From Comamonadaceae bacterium (GTDB taxonomy: Bacteria; Pseudomonadota; Gammaproteobacteria; Burkholderiales; Burkholderiaceae_C), in NCBI GenBank assembly GCA_015999985.1, contig JAECRA010000004.1, forward strand, positions 45,595 to 109,594: a DNA stretch of 64,000 bases, read 5' to 3'. Positions 1 to 10,373 of this stretch are shown here, piece after piece. A model generated the notes under the pieces. It was not told where the DNA came from, did not search any database, and saw nothing but the letters and a program-made list of their open reading frames with translations. A program made the translations under genes and the position numbers. The number at the start of each line of letters is the position of its first letter. Positions within the stretch are counted from its first letter, which is position 1.

Positions 1-227
1 GCCACGGCAAGGCCAGGCAAGGTTCGGGCGAAGCCCACCAGTTCTGCCGTGTCCGCCATCTGGGGAAGCACGTGGGAGGGCACGAAGGAGCCCACTTCAA
101 TTTCCCGGAGGCCGGCTTCGAACAAGGCACGAATCCACGCCTTCTTTTCAGAAGTACCCATGATCCGCTCAATGCTTTGCAGGCCATCACGCGGGCCGAC
201 TTCGCTGACGAGGATGGAGGCGCTCAT
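1..227 (-). CDS. Hydroxymethylglutaryl-CoA lyase-like protein, N-terminal part only (runs off the left edge)
   Basis: Reverse-strand reading from ATG at 227 gives MSASILVSEVGPRDGLQSIERIMGTSEKKAWIRALFEAGLREIEVGSFVPS, the HMGL-type EVGPRDGLQ motif. Not in the ORF track because it is truncated. Confidence 0.85.
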   Translation of the reverse strand, partial: MSASILVSEVGPRDGLQSIERIMGTSEKKAWIRALFEAGLREIEVGSFVPSHVLPQMADTAELVGFARTLPGLAV

Positions 228-350
228 GAGCACGCTCCGGTGTCGATGTATTTCAAGACAGTCTCCTGATTTTCTACACTCCGGGAACCGCGCTCGAAGA
301 AAGCGCCTGCCCCGAAAGATGAGGGCGCGAAAATGAACGTCCCCTAAGTC

Positions 351-1550
351 TTACTGAATGGTTTCAGATTCACGCAAGCTGCTGATCATTGAAGTCTCCA
401 GCAGGTACTCGGTCGCCAATGCTTTGTCGGATGCCTTGCGTTGCAGCTCGGTCAAGGAGCGCCTGCGCTTGTCGGTGTCTCGCTCCTGCATGCGAGCGCG
501 GTTGCGGCCAGACTGCTCAAGCACATGCTTGATGGCGATGGGACGGCGTTGCCGCTCGTACAGCCCAAGCAGTTCGACGCTTTCGCCGGCATAGATCCGG
601 TTCAATTTTTCGGTGAGGTTGAACGCATCATGAATGCCGCCGTTCATGCCCATGCCACCACTCGGACTGTTGATGTGGGCCGCATCACCGGCCAGCACAA
701 CGCGGCCATGCACGTAGCCGTTCACGACGCGCTGGTGAATCCTGTAGGGCCGGATCTCCATCACCTCGTAGGGCTGGGCGGTAGGAAAAATTTCCTGGAG
801 CTTGGACTGCACGGAAGCGGGTGTGATGGCCTCCTCGTCGGTTTCGCCGTCTCTTGGATAAAGGCTCGCACGCCACAGATCCTTGAGCCGCAGCAAGCTG
901 AATGTGCCTGACTCCTTCCAGCAGTAATTGATATACGACAGATTGGGAAGGTGGTCGTGAAAAGGGAAGCGGGTCGTGGCGAGTACCGTGGTTTCAGGAA
1001 AGGTGTGCCCCTCGAACGTAAGGCCCAACTGCGTACGAATGACGCTCCTGGCACCATCCGCCGCAATGATGTAGGCACCCGCAAATGAATGCAGCTCACC
1101 CGCCGGGTCTTGCGCCACAACTTCCACACCCTCTCCGTTCTGGGTGAAACTTTGCACACGATGTCCGCGCAACACTTCAATGCCGGGCAGTTTGTCCCGT
1201 ATGTATTCCAGCTGAAATTCAGCCAGTCTCCATTGCTCGCATTGCAAGCGATAGGGATGAGCGGTGTGTTCCTTCAAAACACCAAGGTCGAATTCGGCAA
1301 ACTCTCCCGTGGTGTGCCACCGCACCTGCCAGGTAGGCGCCACCAGGCCGGCGTCAATCAGCCGTTGTGTAATGCCGAATCGGTCCAGCATGTCCAGCGT
1401 AGGCGGGTGGAAGGTAGAAGCGCGCAGATCGCGCGGGACTTCAGTGTCAGCCTCCAGCACCAGGCACTCGATGCCGTAGTGACCCAGAAGAATAGCGGCC
1501 GTAAGGCCTACCGGGCCCCCACCGACAATGATCACGCGTTGAGATTTCAT
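351..1550 (-). CDS. FAD-dependent aromatic monooxygenase (PHBH/UbiH-like, FAD_binding_3)
   Basis: N-terminal Rossmann motif VIIVGGGPVGLTAAILLG and GRVVLAGDAAHINSPSGGMGMNGGIHDAFNL; start taken at MKSQRV. Confidence 0.9.
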   Translation of the reverse strand: MKSQRVIIVGGGPVGLTAAILLGHYGIECLVLEADTEVPRDLRASTFHPPTLDMLDRFGITQRLIDAGLVAPTWQVRWHTTGEFAEFDLGVLKEHTAHPYRLQCEQWRLAEFQLEYIRDKLPGIEVLRGHRVQSFTQNGEGVEVVAQDPAGELHSFAGAYIIAADGARSVIRTQLGLTFEGHTFPETTVLATTRFPFHDHLPNLSYINYCWKESGTFSLLRLKDLWRASLYPRDGETDEEAITPASVQSKLQEIFPTAQPYEVMEIRPYRIHQRVVNGYVHGRVVLAGDAAHINSPSGGMGMNGGIHDAFNLTEKLNRIYAGESVELLGLYERQRRPIAIKHVLEQSGRNRARMQERDTDKRRRSLTELQRKASDKALATEYLLETSMISSLRESETIQ

Positions 1551-1686
1551 CTTGATTTTTGAGCTGTCAGATTGAACGGAACGGGCGCATCCTGACGACA
1601 TTCACGAAAGACTGACCGCCCGACCTTCTGGTATTTTTCATCTCATATGAGACATGGAGAAGTACTGCGCTTGCCTGAAACGGGTT

Positions 1687-2454
1687 TCAGTGGCGCAGGG
1701 CCTCCAGGCGCGGACCCCAATGATCGCCTTGAAGCCAGCTTTGAAGCGAGTAGTCGCCGGGTTTGACCAGTTCCACCGCCTTCCATGCCAGGCAGAACAT
1801 GCAGGACAGCACGGGCACCCCTTGGCCAGCACGGTTGGCATTGAGCATGGGCGCCAAAGTGGGCATGCCTGTGCCCAGCATGACCACAGCGTCCACGCCT
1901 TTGAGTGAGCCCAGTTCCTCCAGGATCCCCCCGGCTTGTTCGGCGCTGAGGGAGTAGATAGGATGGAAGTTGGTGGCAGCGTCGTTGATGGTCGACGCTG
2001 CCTTCACCACGGTCAAACCATGCGACTCCCAGTAGGTGACGCTCTTTTGGGTCAATGCGTCAGGATAGGGGGTAGCCAACGCAATGCGTTTCGCTCCCAT
2101 GGCCGCCAGGCAATCCACCAGCGCAGTGGCCGCCGTGTAGGCCGTCACGCCCCTGGCGACGCCCAAACGCTCCAGCAAACGTTCCTCGTTAGCGCGCCCC
2201 GCCAGATAGGACGCGCCCGTGCACCCCAGTGCAAGCGCCTGGATCGGCGCATTGGCAAACTGGCCAGCCACCTGTTCGGCCACCTCCAGGTAGTCGAGCA
2301 AGCGCTCTTCAATGGTGCCCTTGTTGCTGACAAGCCTTGCATTGATGTGCGCATAGCCCGGCGGCAGCAAGATGGAGAACTCAGGCTCGACCGTTGTATT
2401 GGCTTGGGGCGTGAGCAGCCCAATCAACCCTTTGGGCGCGTATTCAACACTCAT
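1687..2454 (-). CDS. Asp/Glu racemase superfamily protein (maleate cis-trans isomerase / arylmalonate decarboxylase-like)
   Basis: GLLTPQANTTVEPEF, LALGCTGASYLAG and a second conserved Cys region CMFCLAWKAVEL. Confidence 0.8.
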   Translation of the reverse strand: MSVEYAPKGLIGLLTPQANTTVEPEFSILLPPGYAHINARLVSNKGTIEERLLDYLEVAEQVAGQFANAPIQALALGCTGASYLAGRANEERLLERLGVARGVTAYTAATALVDCLAAMGAKRIALATPYPDALTQKSVTYWESHGLTVVKAASTINDAATNFHPIYSLSAEQAGGILEELGSLKGVDAVVMLGTGMPTLAPMLNANRAGQGVPVLSCMFCLAWKAVELVKPGDYSLQSWLQGDHWGPRLEALRH

Positions 2455-2500
2455 GGATTCATCTCGACAGTATGGTTTCTGGGGTGCGCAGAGGCGAGGC

Positions 2501-3505
2501 TCATTCGGCAGTGATGTTTTTGTCCTTCAGCACTGCTGTCCACTTGACGATTTCCTTGCGCAGGAAACCATCAAAATCCTTAGGGCCGAGACCCAGGGGC
2601 TGCACACCAGACTTCAGAAGCTGCGCCCGCACATCAGGGCTTGCAATGGCTTTGGCCGCTTCAGCGCGAATCCGCTCAACCACGTCCGCAGGCGTCTTGT
2701 CCGGCACCGAAATACCGAACCACGCATCGCCCACTGTGCCGGGATACGTCTCGCTCATGGTGGGCACATTCGGGTAGTCGCTGGCCCGTTGCGCGCTGCT
2801 GACAGCCAGCGCCTTAAGCTTTCCGCTTGAAATCTGCGTGGCCGCAACTGCAGGGCTTGTGAGCATGGCGCCAATGGTGCCGCCCACGAGGTCGGTCAGC
2901 GCCGGGCCGGTTCCCTTGTAGGGGACGTGGACCATGCGAAACTGAGCCTGCTGCTGCAGGAGCTCACCGGCGAGGAAGCCAGCAGAACCCACCCCGGCGG
3001 ATCCCCAGCTCACCCCTTTGGGCTCTTTGCGCGCGTATTCAATGAACTGTGCCAAGGTCTTGGCCGGATGGTCTGCTCGCACCACCAGCATATTGGGGAA
3101 ACTCGCAATCAGGAAGACGTGGACAAAATCCTCCATCGGCTTGTAGGCCAGCTTCTGGCCAATCAAGGGCGCCGTGGTGATGGCTGCACCATTGGAGATG
3201 GTCAAAGTGTAGCCATCCGCCGGGGCCTTGGAACCCGCGTCAGTGCCGATGATGGACGCCCCGCCACCCCGATTTTCAACAAATACACTTTGCCCCAGGC
3301 CTTCAGACATCTTGGTGGCCATCAAGCGGCCTACGATGTCGCCGGTACCACCAGGCGAGAAAGGGACGATCATCTTGATCGGCTTGTTCGGGTAGGGATC
3401 TGCCGCCATGGCGGTGCCAATGGGCACCAGTGCAGAGGCAAGAACAAGCGCGGCGGAACGGCACGTACGGCCCAGATTAGCCCTAAGGCGTGGTGAGGAG
3501 AACAT
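2501..3505 (-). CDS. Bug-family (TctC) tripartite tricarboxylate transporter substrate-binding protein
   Basis: Signal peptide, then YPNKPIKMIVPFSPGGTGDIVGRLMA, VENRGGGASIIGTD, VPYKGTGPALTDLVGG. Confidence 0.93.
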   Translation of the reverse strand: MFSSPRLRANLGRTCRSAALVLASALVPIGTAMAADPYPNKPIKMIVPFSPGGTGDIVGRLMATKMSEGLGQSVFVENRGGGASIIGTDAGSKAPADGYTLTISNGAAITTAPLIGQKLAYKPMEDFVHVFLIASFPNMLVVRADHPAKTLAQFIEYARKEPKGVSWGSAGVGSAGFLAGELLQQQAQFRMVHVPYKGTGPALTDLVGGTIGAMLTSPAVAATQISSGKLKALAVSSAQRASDYPNVPTMSETYPGTVGDAWFGISVPDKTPADVVERIRAEAAKAIASPDVRAQLLKSGVQPLGLGPKDFDGFLRKEIVKWTAVLKDKNITAE

Positions 3506-3610
3506 GAATCGTTTACCCTGTCGTGGTTGAATTCGAATAGACAGCCAAGCCGCTTTGAACCAGCTGAACTGCCGGGACCATCAAGATTGCCCTGCACTGT
3601 TTGTCTTAAT

Positions 3611-3637
3611 GTATTTACGATCATACAAATAAAATAC
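3611..3637. promoter_or_regulatory. Possible GntR operator: inverted repeat GTATTT-N15-AAATAC between divergent Bug and gntR genes
   Basis: Sequence gtatttacgatcatacaaataaaatac in the divergent intergenic region, just upstream of the regulator start. Confidence 0.35.
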
Positions 3638-3642
3638 GGGTC

Positions 3643-4428
3643 ATGCAAATTTCCATGCCTTTGCCGAAGTACCACCGCATATACCTTGTGCTCAAGGAGC
3701 GGCTGCTCGAAGGCCTCTACAACAACGGACTTCCGGGCGAGATGGAGTTTTCGTCGGAATTCGAGGTATCCAGGGTCACCATACGAAAGGCCTTGGGCAA
3801 CCTGGCAGCAGAAGGGCTGATCGAGCGAACTGCCGGCCGCGGGACACGGCGGCTCGGGGCACAGGGTGCGGCCAGCAAAACCGCGCCCGGATCAGCGCCC
3901 CCTCACCTGCTGGACAACCTGGTGGACATCAGCCGAAGCACCACAGTCAAGGTTCTGGAGCATGGGCGTCAGCCTGCCACAGAATCCGTAGCAGCGGCCT
4001 TGCAAGTGGAAGTGGGTACCGCTGTACTCCGGGTAGTGAGACTGCGCAGCACCACGGACGGGCCGGTCTCACATATCGTGACCTGGCTGCCATCTGCCGT
4101 TTTTCCGGGGCTCACCAAAGCCAAACTCGAGCGCAAGCCCATTTTGACCTTGATGGAAGAAGCGGGCGTGGAGATCGCAACGGCCACGCAGACTGTCTCA
4201 GCCAAGCAGGCCGACAGCGTAGTCGCTCGGCACCTGGCCGTTCCTGTCGGCACTGCCTTGCTTGCAGTCAACCGCTTGGTGTTCGACAAGAATGCCCGAC
4301 CCGTTCAGTGGCTGCAAGGCCTGTACCGCCCTGATCGCTACGAGTATGAAATGAGTCTTTCTCGTGCAGACGAAGCCGACACCACGAGTGTGTGGATCAG
4401 CCGCGAGTTGAACGCCCGCATTCAGTAG
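3643..4428 (+). CDS. GntR family transcriptional regulator with UTRA domain
   Basis: N-terminal wHTH (PLPKYHRIYLVLKERLLEG...FEVSRVTIRKALGNLAAEGLIERTAGRGT) and UTRA-like C-terminus. Confidence 0.9.
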   Translation: MQISMPLPKYHRIYLVLKERLLEGLYNNGLPGEMEFSSEFEVSRVTIRKALGNLAAEGLIERTAGRGTRRLGAQGAASKTAPGSAPPHLLDNLVDISRSTTVKVLEHGRQPATESVAAALQVEVGTAVLRVVRLRSTTDGPVSHIVTWLPSAVFPGLTKAKLERKPILTLMEEAGVEIATATQTVSAKQADSVVARHLAVPVGTALLAVNRLVFDKNARPVQWLQGLYRPDRYEYEMSLSRADEADTTSVWISRELNARIQ

Positions 4429-4483
4429 TTCAAGCTAGGGGCGTACAAGCTGCCTTGTGCCGGTTTTTGTTAGTAGAAATGCC

Positions 4484-5098
4484 CTAGGCAAGCGCTTGAG
4501 TGAAATCCTGGCAGCTCATCACCTCTGCCACGTTGCGCATATCAGCCAATGAGGTGTTGTGTCTTTCCTCACCGAAAGCTGCGCATCCATCGCTCAACAC
4601 CACGGCGTGATAGTCCCGCATATGTGCATCACGCACTGTGCTCGCCACGCCACCGTTGGTCACGATGCCACAAACGGCCACGGTATCGATGCCGGCGCGG
4701 CGCAGCACCCAGTCAAGCTGGGTGTTGAAGAAGGCGGAATAGGCCACCTTGTTGACGGTCACGTCGACCAGGCCTTGGAGTTCATCCACGTTCGCATGGC
4801 CCCAGCTGCCTGTAGCGAAGTCGCCTTTGTTCAGATAGGGGCGCAGCGCCTTGAGATGCGGCGACACCATGGGTTCCCCCGCGGCATCGGGCCAGAGCGT
4901 AAATTGGCTGGTCGCCACCATGCCACCAGCGGCTTTGAGAGTCCTGGCCACCTCGGCCACACGCGCTGGAAGCAACAGTGCCGGTGGATTGGAGTCGCCC
5001 CCCCGGGTATAGGCGCCCTGGGGATGCAGGAAATCGTTTTGCAGGTCGATGATGATCAGCGCGGTCCTAGCCGGAATGATCGCTTTATCTTTACTCAT
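4484..5098 (-). CDS. Isochorismatase-family cysteine hydrolase
   Basis: ALIIIDLQNDFLHPQGAY and VAVCGIVTNGGVASTVRDAHMRDYHAVVLSDGCAA; start taken at MSKDKA. Confidence 0.88.
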   Translation of the reverse strand: MSKDKAIIPARTALIIIDLQNDFLHPQGAYTRGGDSNPPALLLPARVAEVARTLKAAGGMVATSQFTLWPDAAGEPMVSPHLKALRPYLNKGDFATGSWGHANVDELQGLVDVTVNKVAYSAFFNTQLDWVLRRAGIDTVAVCGIVTNGGVASTVRDAHMRDYHAVVLSDGCAAFGEERHNTSLADMRNVAEVMSCQDFTQALA

Positions 5099-5238
5099 GA
5101 TCTTGGGGAAAAAGGTCTTTTCGGCGCAATGCCAAAGGATCTGTGCAGAAGCCAGGCTCCAGCCAGATGGCGGGGTCGGCTTGGGAACCACAAGGACAGG
5201 TGTAGCCCCAACCGGCCCGAAGCATACAAGCCCCCGGG

Positions 5239-6111
5239 TCAGGTTGCGCGGTGATTCAGCGCCTTGGCATCACGCGCGACACCTTGATCGAACCAGTTCA
5301 GGAAACGGTCCATCTCAAAATACCTGTTTGGACGGTTCTCAGGAAAGAGAGGCTGCATGTACATCTCTCGGTAGGCGTCGTCATCCTGGTCCAGCGCGAT
5401 GATGGCCCGGATGAAGTCGTGATCGTCTTCATAGTCGTGCCAATTGAGGAATGCCTTGGGATTGAAATCTAAAGCGACCGTCGGGCTTCCCCAGTAGATG
5501 GGAATCGTACGGGCACACAAGGCTTCAAGAAGCTTTTCGGTCACATACCCTGGGTGGCTGGAGTTCTCGAAACAAAGGTTGAATTTGTAGTTGTTCAAGA
5601 AAGCGATCTTTTCCGGAACGCTACCCCCGACGGTCTGGCCCATGTTGTTGAACAGCGGACCTCCCGCGTCCACGCGCTTGTAGTTCTGCAGGGCCTCAAA
5701 GTACAGGTTTCGTTTCGCGCAGCGCGGGTTCTTGACCAGAAACGAGCAGAATTTCTTTTCCTCGAACCCATCGTCGGCTTGACGCCTGCGCTGCTGTATC
5801 AGATTGAAGTCGTGGTCGTAGATGACGTACAAGGGCAATCTGCGGTGCCTGTCGGTTTCGAAATGATCGAAGGTCACCGCGTAATCGCACTGGTAGCGCC
5901 AAGCGCGGTGATTCTCAGGCGTATAAAAAAGCTTGATGCAATTCGATCCGTCGAACTTCAGATTGTTGAGCCCATGAATGACATCTCCGAAGATGAGAAT
6001 CTCGGGTTGAACGTCATCCCTGATCACGGTGTAGCGTCTCGATAGCATTTCGACAAAGAATGCTGCTATCGCTTCGGGGAGATCGGTGAAGCCGATTCTT
6101 AAGGTGAGCAT
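5239..6111 (-). CDS. Glycosyltransferase family 10, alpha-1,3-fucosyltransferase-like
   Basis: FNLCFENSSHPGYVTEKLLEALCARTIPIYWGSPTVALDFNPKAFLNWHDY matches the GT10 donor motif of H. pylori FutA-type enzymes. Confidence 0.88.
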   Translation of the reverse strand: MLTLRIGFTDLPEAIAAFFVEMLSRRYTVIRDDVQPEILIFGDVIHGLNNLKFDGSNCIKLFYTPENHRAWRYQCDYAVTFDHFETDRHRRLPLYVIYDHDFNLIQQRRRQADDGFEEKKFCSFLVKNPRCAKRNLYFEALQNYKRVDAGGPLFNNMGQTVGGSVPEKIAFLNNYKFNLCFENSSHPGYVTEKLLEALCARTIPIYWGSPTVALDFNPKAFLNWHDYEDDHDFIRAIIALDQDDDAYREMYMQPLFPENRPNRYFEMDRFLNWFDQGVARDAKALNHRAT

Positions 6112-6118
6112 GCTGGAT

Positions 6119-7381
6119 TCAAAAAGGGAAGCTCAAGTTTGCACCTTCTGCAGCCGGGTCAGCCCCGACAGGTGCGGACAACGCGCTGAACACTTCAAGA
6201 AGGTCGCTCACAATGGCGGTTTCTGCATAAGCGCAAGCAATTTCAGCCGCAGCTCGCCGGGCCCTGGCCGCATGTGCATCCCGTGTTTTGACTGCCTCGC
6301 GCATGCGCGCAATGGCGGAGTCTATGCTTGGCAGGGCCCACTGTTGGTCAGGCCAGTTCAAGGGCGCTGATGGAGGCCAGACCGGGGTAGGTTGCAACCT
6401 GTAATCGATGGCTCCGGGCCAGTCACTGCCAAGAAAATCACACTGCCCGCCCCACTTTGTCATCACAACAGGATTGCCACGCAGCGCAGCCAAGTAGGCC
6501 ATCATGTCCCAGGCGGTTCCATGAGACAGTGAGACATAGCAGTCACCCAAGTGATGCAGTGCGTCCATCGCCAAACCATTCAAGGTATAAGGCAGCAGGC
6601 AGATGGAAGGCAGCTCGGTGCTCCTTTCCTTGATGAGCCGGTCGAGCTCTGTCTGTAGCAACGCGTCCGTGGCTGATTTGCTGTACCACGGTGGCACGCC
6701 AAGTCCCTCCTCGGAGGTGTTCAGAACCAATGTCACTGGATCTTCAGCATCGAACGCTTGGGCGAATGCGCGAACCAGATCTCTCTGGTTGTTTTGTGGC
6801 AACCAGGGGCCCATGGAATAGAAAACGAAAGTGCTGTTGGGAAGCTCCAACGCTGACCGAAGCGCTTCGCCCGCCTCCGCAAAACCGTGCGCATTAATAA
6901 CCGAAAAGATAGGCGGTATGCGAAACAGCGGGAGTTCCGAAGCGCTCCGCTGCATAGCCTCCAAAGTGAACTTGCTAGGAACACATATGGCATCAACCTG
7001 CTCCAGAATGCGCACCCAATGTGTCGGCAACCTGTCAGAGTCCCAGAGAATGTAGCCCGCGTGCCGCTTACCGCTCTCAAGCAATCGCGGCCAATGTTCC
7101 GGCTCGGTACAAAGGAAAACCACATCATGGTGGACCGAGGGGGCAGTCGATTTGACCAAATCCGCCAAATCAGCAACACTGCTCAACTGCTGAATAGCGG
7201 ACAGGCTGGCCTGCACCTCATCCGCCGCCATGGCGATGACCGACTGAGCGCCCACGCGCTTCAGTGGCACCCATTGAACTGATACACCCGCTTTTCGCAG
7301 GCTATTCACAAATCCTATGCCGATCAGGCCATAGTCGCTGCTGTCGAGTAGCGAAAAAACCTTAAGGCGCAGGTTACTCAT
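6119..7381 (-). CDS. Glycosyltransferase (GT4/GT-B-like)
   Basis: MSNLRLKVFSLLDSSDYGLIGIGFVNSLRKAG; GYILWDSDRLPTHWVRILEQVDAICVPSKFTLEAM; SLSHGTAWDMMAYLAALRGNPVV. GT-B pattern. Confidence 0.72.
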   Translation of the reverse strand: MSNLRLKVFSLLDSSDYGLIGIGFVNSLRKAGVSVQWVPLKRVGAQSVIAMAADEVQASLSAIQQLSSVADLADLVKSTAPSVHHDVVFLCTEPEHWPRLLESGKRHAGYILWDSDRLPTHWVRILEQVDAICVPSKFTLEAMQRSASELPLFRIPPIFSVINAHGFAEAGEALRSALELPNSTFVFYSMGPWLPQNNQRDLVRAFAQAFDAEDPVTLVLNTSEEGLGVPPWYSKSATDALLQTELDRLIKERSTELPSICLLPYTLNGLAMDALHHLGDCYVSLSHGTAWDMMAYLAALRGNPVVMTKWGGQCDFLGSDWPGAIDYRLQPTPVWPPSAPLNWPDQQWALPSIDSAIARMREAVKTRDAHAARARRAAAEIACAYAETAIVSDLLEVFSALSAPVGADPAAEGANLSFPF

Positions 7382-7885
7382 CTTTTTTTCGTTTACGCAG
7401 GCGCATCGCCAACAATGCGAGCGAGGCGGAGAGCAATCCGGTGGTGCCCGGGTCCAATGTCGGCACGGCAACAGGAGCAGGAGGAGCCGGTGGCGCGATC
7501 ACAGTGATATCTACGGTCGCCACGCTGTTTCCCGCCCACTCCTCAGCCAGCACATACGTGAACTGATCGGGGCCCGAATAACCCGGGTTCGGCGTGTACA
7601 CGAAGTTGCCTGCTATATCCAACGTCACGGTCCCATGCGTAGGCATGGCCGACAAGATAGTTGCAAACGTATTCGCGTAGAGATCGTTGTCGGTCACATT
7701 GTTGCCAGCGAGAACCGTGTTTGCCGGCGTGGTGTAGGTGTCGTTTTGCGCTTGGGCCAACGCTGAGCCGGACGCTCCGGCGGCCATAAGGCCCAACCCA
7801 ACCATGACTGACGGCAGGGGTTTACTGAAGCTGCCCTTGGCTTTTTGACCGCTGAGATCTTCTGGCATGTGCTTGTCTGTCATAT
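7374..7885 (-). CDS. Exported Ig-like (Big_9/cadherin-like) protein with IPTL-CTERM-type C-terminal sorting signal
   Basis: GTVTLDIAGNFVYTPNPGYSGPDQFTYVLAEEWAGNSVATVDITV repeat-type domain, Pro/Ala linker, then VPTLDPGTTGLLSASLALLAMRLRKRKKDE. Start near MTDKHMPED (approximate). Confidence 0.75.
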
Positions 7886-8313
7886 TTGCCCTCTCAATTG
7901 TTGGATAAATCCCCTCAAGTATGTTGCTATCAACATAGGCCAGCATCTACGAAAACTGAATTTGTGTGATTTTCCAGAAAAAAATCACATTAATCAAATG
8001 ATGCTCCTCCAGGCATTTCCAAGCAAGTGGGTCAGGTCATGCAATAGTTTTCACCTCATCTCTGACGAGGTGCAGCGGCCCCCCTTGGTCCGGAAAGACT
8101 ATTGCATCTGGCCGCAGGATCCGCGAGACCCATGGGCGTTGAGCCATGCAGAACGTCGCGAGAAGTCGACCGCGCCACGCTGGAATCCTGAGCCGCCTGC
8201 AATGACATTACCAGAGAGAGCCTGCATTCGGTCAGCTTGACCGAGACCATGGAACCTCAGGCCGAAAGAGTTTTCGTGGAGCCGGAAATAAAGATGTCTC
8301 GCTTCACTGCAAT

Positions 8314-8943
8314 TCAAATCCAGGGATTGTTGGAAGTGTGCGCAGCCTCAAAGTCCGCAATGCGCTTTGCGTTCATGAGCGTCGAGCCAACGTCGTCGAT
8401 CCCCTGTAGCAATGCCTGCCTCTGTACTTCGGGAACAGCGAATCTAAAATCGCCAAGGCGTGGATGCGTCACACGACAGTCGCGCAAATCTACGGTCAAA
8501 CTGGTGGAGGCGTCCTCGGCCAAGGCGTTGAACAATGCCTGCACTTCGGTAGATTCGAGAACAACGGGCAACAGCCCATTCTTGAAAGCGTTGGCTGTGA
8601 AGATGTCGGAAAACGACGGTGCGATGAGGGCACGAAAGCCGTAGTCTTTCAACGCCCACGCGGCGTGTTCCCGGCTGGACCCACATCCGAAGTTCTCTCG
8701 CGCCAAAAGGATTGTGCTGTTCCGATAGGGCAAACGATTCAGTATGAAATCCGGGTTCTCGCGGCGCCGTACCGCAGATCCCTCGACATGTGGATCCAGG
8801 TATCGCCAGCCATCAAACAAGTTGGGGCCGAACCCCGTTCGAGATATGGACTTTAGAAACTGCTTGGGAACCAGAGCGTCGGTATCCACGTTGGCGCGGT
8901 CTAAGGGCAGCACCACCCCGGAATGTGAGATGAACGGAGTCAT
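8314..8943 (-). CDS. 3-isopropylmalate dehydratase small subunit-like (LeuD family hydro-lyase)
   Basis: [71 protein letters not shown]. Confidence 0.92.
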   Translation of the reverse strand: MTPFISHSGVVLPLDRANVDTDALVPKQFLKSISRTGFGPNLFDGWRYLDPHVEGSAVRRRENPDFILNRLPYRNSTILLARENFGCGSSREHAAWALKDYGFRALIAPSFSDIFTANAFKNGLLPVVLESTEVQALFNALAEDASTSLTVDLRDCRVTHPRLGDFRFAVPEVQRQALLQGIDDVGSTLMNAKRIADFEAAHTSNNPWI

Positions 8944-10364
8944 GTTGGCAACCAACCTTCACGGAGATCGACGAAGGTGCCCGCGATCGCGGCTGCGGCC
9001 GCCATCTGAGGACTCACCAGGTGGGTGCGCCCCCGGTCTCCTTGACGCCCTTCAAAGTTCCTGTTCGAAGTAGACGCGCAGCGCTCACCCGGCCCAATTT
9101 CATCGCCGTTCATACCCAGGCACATCGAGCAACCTGATGCGCGCCACTGAAAGCCCGCTTCAATAAACACCTTATCCAAGCCTTCGCGGGAAGCCTGCTC
9201 AGCGACCAGGCCAGAACCAGGCACAACCAACGCCTGTTTCACGCGGGCCGAAACTCTTCTACCTTCAACGACTTGAGCCGCAGCTCTAAGATCTTCGATC
9301 CTGGAGTTGGTACACGAACCGATAAAAACATGATCAATCTGAAGGTCGCCCAATCTGGAGTTTGGATGTAGCCCCATGTAAGCCAGCGCACGCGCCATGT
9401 CTGCACGGCGGGTTGGATCTTCAACCACCTGCGGGTCCGGAACAAGGTCCGACACCGCACCCACCATGTCCGGAGAGGTGCCCCATGTGACTTGAGGTGC
9501 AATAACTTCAGTTTCGATAAACAGTTCGGAATCGAAGGATGCACCAGCATCCGACACCAACTCTTGCCATTGAGTCAGAGCCTTTTGCCACATGGCGCCT
9601 TTGGGAGCGAGGGGACGGCCCTTGACATAGGCAATAGTCTTCTCGTCCACGGCCACCAATGCCGCCCGAGCGCCCGCTTCAATCGACATGTTGCAAAGCG
9701 TCATGCGGCCCTCTATAGAAAGTGCCGTCACTGCTTCTCCGTCAAACTCGATCACGTGGCCTGCGGCACCGCTCGTTCCTACCAGACCAATGAAGAAAAG
9801 TGCCATGTCCTTTGCAGACACACCCCGCCCAATTTCCCCACGAAAGCTTACCCTCATAGTCTTGGGCATCGGCATAAAAACGGTCTGGGTCGCCATGACA
9901 TGCTCGACTTCGGACGTCCCTATTCCGAATGCCAAACATCCGAGCGCTCCATGGGTGGTCGTGTGCGAGTCTCCACAGACCACCGTTAGGCCCGGCAGCG
10001 TGAAACCCTGCTCTGGTCCCACGACATGAACGATCCCTTGTCGGATGTCATTCAGAGGAAAGTACCGGAGTCCGTTGGAAACGGCGTTGTTGTTCAGAGT
10101 GTCAAGCTGGACCTTGGAGAGACCCTCGGGCACTCCGGTAGTGCGATCTGTCGTCGGGACATTGTGGTCGGGAACCGCAAGAATGGACTCTCGCCGCCAG
10201 AGCGGGCGGGCGGCATCGCGGAGGGCTTCAAAAGCCTGTGGGGAGGAAACCTCGTGCACCAAATGGCGGTCAATGTAGATCTGCGAGATTCCGTCAGAAG
10301 TTCCTACGAGGTGGGAATCCCAAAGCTTCTGGAAGAGCGTTCGGGGCGATGTACCTGTTGTCAT
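8940..10364 (-). CDS. 3-isopropylmalate dehydratase large subunit-like (LeuC family hydro-lyase)
   Basis: [85 protein letters not shown]. Confidence 0.93.
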   Translation of the reverse strand: MTTGTSPRTLFQKLWDSHLVGTSDGISQIYIDRHLVHEVSSPQAFEALRDAARPLWRRESILAVPDHNVPTTDRTTGVPEGLSKVQLDTLNNNAVSNGLRYFPLNDIRQGIVHVVGPEQGFTLPGLTVVCGDSHTTTHGALGCLAFGIGTSEVEHVMATQTVFMPMPKTMRVSFRGEIGRGVSAKDMALFFIGLVGTSGAAGHVIEFDGEAVTALSIEGRMTLCNMSIEAGARAALVAVDEKTIAYVKGRPLAPKGAMWQKALTQWQELVSDAGASFDSELFIETEVIAPQVTWGTSPDMVGAVSDLVPDPQVVEDPTRRADMARALAYMGLHPNSRLGDLQIDHVFIGSCTNSRIEDLRAAAQVVEGRRVSARVKQALVVPGSGLVAEQASREGLDKVFIEAGFQWRASGCSMCLGMNGDEIGPGERCASTSNRNFEGRQGDRGRTHLVSPQMAAAAAIAGTFVDLREGWLPT

Positions 10365-10373
10365 TGCCAAGTC

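Noticed and set aside
7950-8313. Short ORFs between the IPTL-type gene and the LeuD gene (e.g. 8099-8317, 8056-8250 on minus)
   Set aside because: Protein-like stretches could not be matched to a family; a remnant gene is possible but not supportable by eye.
8314-10364. Calling these leuC/leuD of leucine biosynthesis
   Set aside because: Family is clear but the context (Bug, CaiB, HMGL, LysR) is catabolic, so no biosynthetic gene symbol was assigned.
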